From the NCBI GenBank assembly GCA_964500525.1, contig CAZCOE010000071.1, positions 1-9,878 of the forward strand: a stretch of DNA of 9,878 nt, given 5' to 3'. The stretch is from RGIG7378 sp964500525. Its GTDB lineage: Bacteria > Bacillota > Clostridia > RGIG7378. Position numbers and translations under genes: made by a program. Shown here piece by piece: positions 6,191 through 9,878 of the stretch; position 1 is the stretch's first letter, and every line of letters begins with the position of its first letter. The notes beneath the pieces were generated by a model. It was not told the DNA's origin, did no database searches, and saw only the letters and a program-made list of their open reading frames with translations.

Positions 6191-6583
6191 ATGGAAACAA
6201 GTGAAAAGGTGTCTGTCAATATGAACATTGCAACGATATCTCAAATTGACCTGCTTGTCGATAAAGGGTATTATTCCAACCGAAGTGATTTCATCAATCA
6301 AGCTGTAAGGCAAGCGCTCGATGCAAAAAGTTCTATTATAGAAGAAGCAGGAAAACGGCAGAACGATCTGGATTATGTATGGTTCATTGGTGTTATGTCT
6401 CTTGGTAAAGAGGAATTAATAAGAGCGAAAGAAAATCAAAAACAAATTAAAATCAAAGGGTATGGACTGCTGGGAATTGATAGCGAGCTTGATGATCTCG
6501 TCGTTGAAAACGTGGAAAGCGTTACGGTTAAGGGCAAAGTTGTATGTTCTGACAGAATCAAGAAGCATTTTGGCATTCGGTAA
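6191..6583 (+). CDS. Ribbon-helix-helix (CopG/Arc-like) transcriptional regulator
   Basis: The 130-aa protein has an N-terminal RHH fold: strand KVSVNMNIA (6-14), helix TISQIDLLVDKG (15-26) and helix SNRSDFINQAVRQALD (29-44), where dimers pair strands to read DNA bases. Residues 62-130 form a second domain, probably beta-rich, with FIGVMSLGKEELIRAKE and a final VENVESVTVKGKVVCSDRI segment. It resembles C-terminal regions of some larger archaeal and bacterial CopG-type proteins, but I cannot assign a ligand. ATG at 6191 is chosen over an upstream in-frame TTG (6158, inside the palindrome) because GGAGG at 6180-6184 lies 6 nt before it. The gene is AT-rich compared with its neighbours (bases 6421-6480 hold 20 G+C of 60, against 35 of 60 at 5101-5160), which hints at transfer. 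No toxin or partner gene follows, so an antitoxin role is unsupported. Autoregulation through the overlapping palindrome is likely. Confidence 0.85.
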   Translation: METSEKVSVNMNIATISQIDLLVDKGYYSNRSDFINQAVRQALDAKSSIIEEAGKRQNDLDYVWFIGVMSLGKEELIRAKENQKQIKIKGYGLLGIDSELDDLVVENVESVTVKGKVVCSDRIKKHFGIR

Positions 6584-6710
6584 AATCTATGGTTGTAAGT
6601 ATTGAATCGCTGCCATCATTATGTTTATCTCATCATAGAACATACTCCGCTAATCGTAATGTTTGACAGTTCTGTTCCCGTTCAGACTCCCCCACGGATT
6701 AAAATCCATA

Positions 6711-6968
6711 TTACTGGATTGTAAAACTCTCTGTTTTTAAATCACAATAATATCTTCCGCTTTCTGCAGTAAATCTCAGGACACAATAGTCCGGGCTGTG
6801 ACGCCGCCTTTGTAGTACAATGTGTCCCCTTTGCACCAAATCATATTTACCCTTTAACATAACACCGATGTACTTGATCAATCCTTTGTGGTAGAAGTAA
6901 ACACTGGCCTTGGGATTACTCATCAGCATCCTCATCATTCCCCACAAATCGGCACCCAGATGCCACAT
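6711..6968 (-). pseudogene. Decayed fragment of a pyridoxamine 5'-phosphate oxidase-like flavoprotein
   Basis: The reading frame gives SNPKASVYFYHKGLIKYIGV, then DYCVLRFTAESGRYYCDLKT near the end; both look like COG3871-type PNPOx-like proteins (FMN-binding split barrel, normally about 130-150 aa). The middle is garbled in this frame (DLVQRGHIVLQRRRH), but the +1-shifted frame over about 6798-6850 reads NMIWCKGDTLYYKGGVT, which is what the family has just before DPDYCVLRFTA. So there is a 1-bp deletion near 6795-6797, and an earlier break near 6845-6852 that has also removed roughly ten codons. The N-terminal third is missing, and the upstream end overlaps the intact 3' end of the GyrI-like gene. 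It has no ribosome binding site of its own. An aatcca/tggatt inverted repeat (6703-6720) covers its stop codon. Function is most likely lost. Confidence 0.7.
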
Positions 6969-7447
6969 TCGTAATCCGGAGCCTGGGGGTTGCCGTCAGA
7001 GTAGACCTCAAGATTTGCCCTGACGTTCGCAGCATACTGCTGACCGTCATTGGGAAGCCATTCCTCCCATACTGCAGTATTCAGAGTCTGCAGTGCTTCG
7101 GGCATTGGACCTTTTGTAGTAAATACTGCCCAGTCACTTTCAGGGAATGAGTATAGTTCTAACCCCTCCGGTACATCACCGCCCCGGAACAATCCAGCGA
7201 TCCAGTACTCAAAACCATTCTCGGATTCCTCACAGATGGCAAAGGATCCGATTCCGTTTTCCAAGATTGCCTTCTCGATTTCGGTCTCAGGTCTCATGGT
7301 CTGCCATAGTCTTGCGTATTTTTCAGCATACTCCCTGTCCCAAAATTCAGGGCATTTCCGGTATCCTTCCCCGGGACGGATTTTCGTATGATATCCAATA
7401 AAGGTCATTGCCGATTTCTTTTCATATTTCACGTTCATTTTTATCAT
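6935..7447 (-). CDS. Stand-alone GyrI-like (AraC effector-binding type) domain protein
   Basis: The 170-aa product matches the GyrI-like/effector-binding domain along its whole length: an opening KSAMTFIGYHTKI segment, ENGIGSFAICEE (63-74), the typical FPESDWAVFTTKGPMPEALQ (101-120) then EEWLP (128-132), and the closing DYECGIWVPI (158-167). In many bacteria this domain is the ligand sensor of AraC- or MerR-type activators; here no DNA-binding domain is attached. Stand-alone members bind small hydrophobic molecules or inhibit gyrase, but nothing in the sequence chooses between these. ATG at 7445-7447 has GAGGAG just 4 nt upstream; a second ATG at 7436-7438 is possible. A TATAAT lies about 50 bp upstream (minus strand, 7501-7496) but has no matching -35. 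The last codons overlap the neighbouring pseudogene in another frame. Confidence 0.85.
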   Translation of the reverse strand: MIKMNVKYEKKSAMTFIGYHTKIRPGEGYRKCPEFWDREYAEKYARLWQTMRPETEIEKAILENGIGSFAICEESENGFEYWIAGLFRGGDVPEGLELYSFPESDWAVFTTKGPMPEALQTLNTAVWEEWLPNDGQQYAANVRANLEVYSDGNPQAPDYECGIWVPICGE

Positions 7448-7584
7448 CCTTCTCCTCTATTTTGCTAATTCAAAAGCACAATGGCTGTTATCCCCATTAT
7501 AAAGGTTCCGTCCTTCCCCAGGATAGGCAGGAAATGCAAGAGAATGTGTCAATTTTATATGCTTGCACAAATCTGCGCAAATAA

Positions 7585-7941
7585 AAGAGTGAAGAGCCGA
7601 ACAAGGGAACATAGGTTCCACGAACCAACTCTTCACTCATCACTATACACTATTCACTGCGAAGCAGCTATGCTTCGCCAATTGACCATGGGATCATGGC
7701 CACCGCTTCGGGTCCTTAGGGCAACGCCCTAAGTCGTGCCCCGCTTCCAAATCGAGCATGGGAGCATGGCGTCCTCAACTCTTCACTCATCACTATACAC
7801 TATTCACTGGCGAAGCCAAGCGAAGCCTCGCTTTGCCTCATCCATCGAGCATAGGAACGTGGGGACCAGAACTCTTCACTCATCACTATACACTATTCAC
7901 TGCGAAGCAGCTATGCTTCGCACGAGCTTCACTCTTCACTG
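7585..7941. repeat. Repeat array B: TTCACTC heptamers, three hairpins, 10-bp inverted ends
   Basis: Together with 7448-7584 (only the GyrI leader) this is the largest gene-free stretch. It carries three identical 33-bp units (7627-7659, 7777-7809, 7870-7902), each made of the heptamers ttcactc, atcacta, tacacta and ttcactg behind aactc. A final two-heptamer block is at 7928-7941. Hairpins: gcgaagca/tgcttcgc with a gcta loop at 7659-7678 and again at 7902-7921; cttagggc/gccctaag with an aac loop at 7715-7733; and a weaker gcgaagc/gctttgc pair after 7809. Linkers carry the ccatgggatcatgg-like core also seen in array A. The ends read aagagtgaag (7585-7594) and cttcactctt (7927-7936), a perfect inverted pair. 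No protein is encoded. The right end stops 1 bp before the LRR gene's stop codon. Confidence 0.85.
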
Positions 7942-7942
7942 A

Positions 7943-9878
7943 TTATTGGTATACAATATTGGCCTTATCCAAATCCTCATTAAATTCGCCCATTGTTATC
8001 TGCGCCCACTGTTCCGGTGTGCCGCCGAAGTAGATGGTTTTGAGGTTATCGCAGCCTGCAAAAGCATAGCCTTGAATATCCGTCAAACTGCCGGGGATTG
8101 TCACTGATTCCAGCTTTTTGCACTGGCTGAACAAAGTCTGCGGAATGCAAGTCAGCCCCTCTGGCAGCACCACATTCTTAAGATTCAAGCTTGCTGAGAA
8201 CGCTGTAGGGCCAATTTCAGTTACGCTGCTGGGAACGATAATGGATTCCAGGCTGTTGCAGCTCGAGAAGGTACGTTCGCCTATATAGGTGACGCTGTCG
8301 GGAATCTCAATGCTCTTCAGTGATGTGCAGTCCATGAATGTGCCGTTAAGCCTTTTCACGCTGTCCGGAATCACAATGCTCTCCAACGCCCTACATAAAT
8401 GGAACGCACTGTCAATCTCGGTCACGGAGTCCGGGATGGTCACATTTTTCAGGGCATAGCATTGCTGGAACAGCCGTTCCGGCAGTATCGTAACACTATC
8501 GGGAATGACGACGCTGGTCAGGGACTCGCAGTTTGCAAAGGCCCCTTCGCCGATGGTAGTAACGCTGTCCGGAATTACTACGCTTTTCAGGTTCTTACAG
8601 CTCAGGAATGCACCGTTGCCAATGGTGGTCACCGTGTCCGGGATAACAAAGGATTCGATGGGCATAAACGCATACATATAATCTGGGATTTCCTTGATTC
8701 CATTGGGCAAGGTGATGTTGGCCAGATTTTGACAGCCGAAGAAGAGGGACTTGCCGAATTTGGTGATGCAATCAGGGAAGGCAATGTCGGTCATAGGGTT
8801 TTGGGCAAAGCAAAAGTCGCCTACCCCGGTGACACTGCCATCGGTGGGGATAGTGAATCCCTTGCCGGCGGAGTTTATCAACTTTTTGGATGTTTCTATG
8901 AGGCAGTTGCCCTTGACAGAATATTTCTGCACACCCGCCTCAACCTTGATTTCCTTACAGTTGCTGAAGGCGCCGGGGCCAATTTTATTCAATCTCTCGG
9001 GAATGGTTACAGACAGAGATGAGCAACCCGCGAATCCCGTCCGGCACACTTCCTCCAGATCTTTAGGGAAGTTGATATCTACCAGGGATGTGCAGGAATC
9101 AAAGGCACTGATACCGATAAATCTCACAGCGTCGGGAATGTGTATGCTCTTCAGGGAGGAGCATCCATTGAAGGCAGAGTCTTGTATAATGTTAACCGAG
9201 TCAGGAATATCCACATGGGTCAGAGATGAACAGCCATCGAACATGCCTGCAGGGATTTCTGAGAATCCATCGGGGAGAGTCATGGATTTCAAGGAGGTGC
9301 AATAGAAGAAAACCGACGGATCGGTATAGAGCAAGGATTTGGGAAGCTCCATACTTTCCAGGCTGGAGCATTCACCGAAGGCTCCGGTGCCTATGACCAT
9401 AAGGCCTTCATTCAGCTCTACCGATTTCAGAGAAGTGCACCCGTCGAATGCATAGTCGTTAATCATAATCATAGAGTCCGGAAGAACCACTCTTTCAAGG
9501 AAAGTGCAGCCCTTGAATACCCCGTCAGCAATTTGTTCCACTGGAACGCCGTTGTATTCTGCGGGAATTATCAGTTCAGGATCCTCCCAGGTGCCGATTG
9601 AGACCACCTTACAGGCAGTGCTATCCGCATTGACTTTGAATACCAGGGTGCCCTGGGGCTTTTCTGTGCCACAGAGCTGGCACACCTTGTTCTCAAAGCT
9701 GTGTTCTCCCAGACCGGTGTCCCGATTCTTTACTTCACCGCAATTCTTGCATTCCAGTGTCTCGCTGCCGTGCTGCTGGCAGGTGGCCGGCTGGGTGTCT
9801 ATTACCACGTAATCATGGTTACATACCTGTTCTCCCTCTTGGCCCACATGGGCGAAGACCATGTTCAAACCCCTTACC
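7943..9878 (-). CDS. BspA-like leucine-rich-repeat (LRR_5) surface protein, N-terminus outside window
   Basis: At least 641 aa are visible and the frame is still open at the edge, so the true start and any signal peptide lie beyond 9878. The first ATG or TTG codons (9860-9868) have no good ribosome binding site. Near the visible N-terminus is a Cys-pair segment (C16xH18, C30, C40xxC43, C63xxC66) of the zinc-ribbon-like kind often found in gut Firmicutes surface proteins. From about residue 108 there are 21 repeats of about 23 aa with consensus (t)IGxxAFxxCxxLxSvxIPDSV, as in Treponema/BspA-type proteins that bind host or matrix proteins. Unit 9 (about 295-345) carries an inserted KYSVKGNCLIETSKKLI segment, a known variation in this family. 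It ends with FGGTPEQWAQI... and has no LPxTG anchor or other C-terminal wall-binding domain in view. Secretion and adhesion are inferred from the family. Confidence 0.9.
   Translation of the reverse strand, partial: VRGLNMVFAHVGQEGEQVCNHDYVVIDTQPATCQQHGSETLECKNCGEVKNRDTGLGEHSFENKVCQLCGTEKPQGTLVFKVNADSTACKVVSIGTWEDPELIIPAEYNGVPVEQIADGVFKGCTFLERVVLPDSMIMINDYAFDGCTSLKSVELNEGLMVIGTGAFGECSSLESMELPKSLLYTDPSVFFYCTSLKSMTLPDGFSEIPAGMFDGCSSLTHVDIPDSVNIIQDSAFNGCSSLKSIHIPDAVRFIGISAFDSCTSLVDINFPKDLEEVCRTGFAGCSSLSVTIPERLNKIGPGAFSNCKEIKVEAGVQKYSVKGNCLIETSKKLINSAGKGFTIPTDGSVTGVGDFCFAQNPMTDIAFPDCITKFGKSLFFGCQNLANITLPNGIKEIPDYMYAFMPIESFVIPDTVTTIGNGAFLSCKNLKSVVIPDSVTTIGEGAFANCESLTSVVIPDSVTILPERLFQQCYALKNVTIPDSVTEIDSAFHLCRALESIVIPDSVKRLNGTFMDCTSLKSIEIPDSVTYIGERTFSSCNSLESIIVPSSVTEIGPTAFSASLNLKNVVLPEGLTCIPQTLFSQCKKLESVTIPGSLTDIQGYAFAGCDNLKTIYFGGTPEQWAQITMGEFNEDLDKANIVYQ

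Noticed and set aside
6191..6583. RHH protein as the antitoxin of a toxin-antitoxin pair
   Set aside because: No toxin-like gene lies before or after it, and the protein has a second domain longer than usual for such antitoxins.
7496..7552. TATAAT and TTGACA on the minus strand upstream of the GyrI-like gene as one promoter
   Set aside because: The two boxes are 45 bp apart; the TATAAT has no -35 at 16-20 bp and the TTGACA has no -10 at 16-18 bp. The TATAAT alone remains only a weak candidate.
7627..7902. Three identical 33-bp repeats as a CRISPR array
   Set aside because: Units are themselves 7-bp tandem repeats, spacing is irregular (117 and 60 bp between units), linkers are related to one another, and no cas genes are present.

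Overview
The window looks like chromosomal DNA of a gut-type Clostridia bacterium (Firmicutes), most plausibly Oscillospiraceae/Ruminococcaceae. That placement is inferred from gene style: strong AGGAG/GGAGG ribosome binding sites, a DUF4143-type AAA ATPase, a BspA-like LRR_5 surface protein with a Cys-pair N-terminus, and intergenic arrays built from degenerate TTCACTC-like heptamers and GC-rich hairpins. Almost all genes lie on the minus strand; one small AT-rich regulator is on the plus strand. No rRNA, tRNA, CRISPR array, integrase or transposase was recognised.

Layout from left to right. (1) 1-1199, minus: nearly complete AAA ATPase/DUF4143 protein, cut at its C-terminus by the window edge. 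Its expected ATG is followed at once by TAA, so its start is unresolved. (2) 1246-1470: repeat array A. (3) 5733 down to 1459, minus: a probable three-gene operon of hybrid histidine kinase, HD-GYP-type phosphohydrolase and small FMN nitroreductase, with gaps of 52 and 65 bp and no clear terminator between. The kinase has an intact H-box and C-terminal receiver plus a degenerate middle receiver. The HD-GYP protein keeps the metal-ligand His/Asp set but lacks two signature residues. (4) 5734-6190: intergenic region with a possible promoter and attenuator-like hairpin for the kinase operon, an orphan plus-strand terminator, and the promoter and a 42-bp palindrome of the next gene. (5) 6191-6583, plus: a ribbon-helix-helix (CopG/Arc-like) regulator, probably self-regulated through that palindrome. 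(6) 6711-6968, minus: decayed remnant of a pyridoxamine-phosphate-oxidase-like flavoprotein, overlapping the 3' end of (7) 6935-7447, minus: a stand-alone GyrI-like ligand-binding protein. (8) 7585-7941: repeat array B. (9) 7943-9878, minus: a large leucine-rich-repeat surface protein whose N-terminus lies beyond the right edge.

Functionally, the kinase/HD-GYP pair suggests a sensory phosphorelay coupled to cyclic-(di)nucleotide or other phosphodiester hydrolysis, with the nitroreductase as a co-transcribed redox enzyme; the coupling is inferred from adjacency only. The most unusual features are the two heptamer/hairpin arrays sitting directly on the 3' ends of two unrelated genes (array A supplies the nitroreductase stop codon), the 42-bp operator-like palindrome, the start-stop codon pair at the ATPase, and an intrinsic terminator with a GAAA tetraloop that has no gene in front of it.
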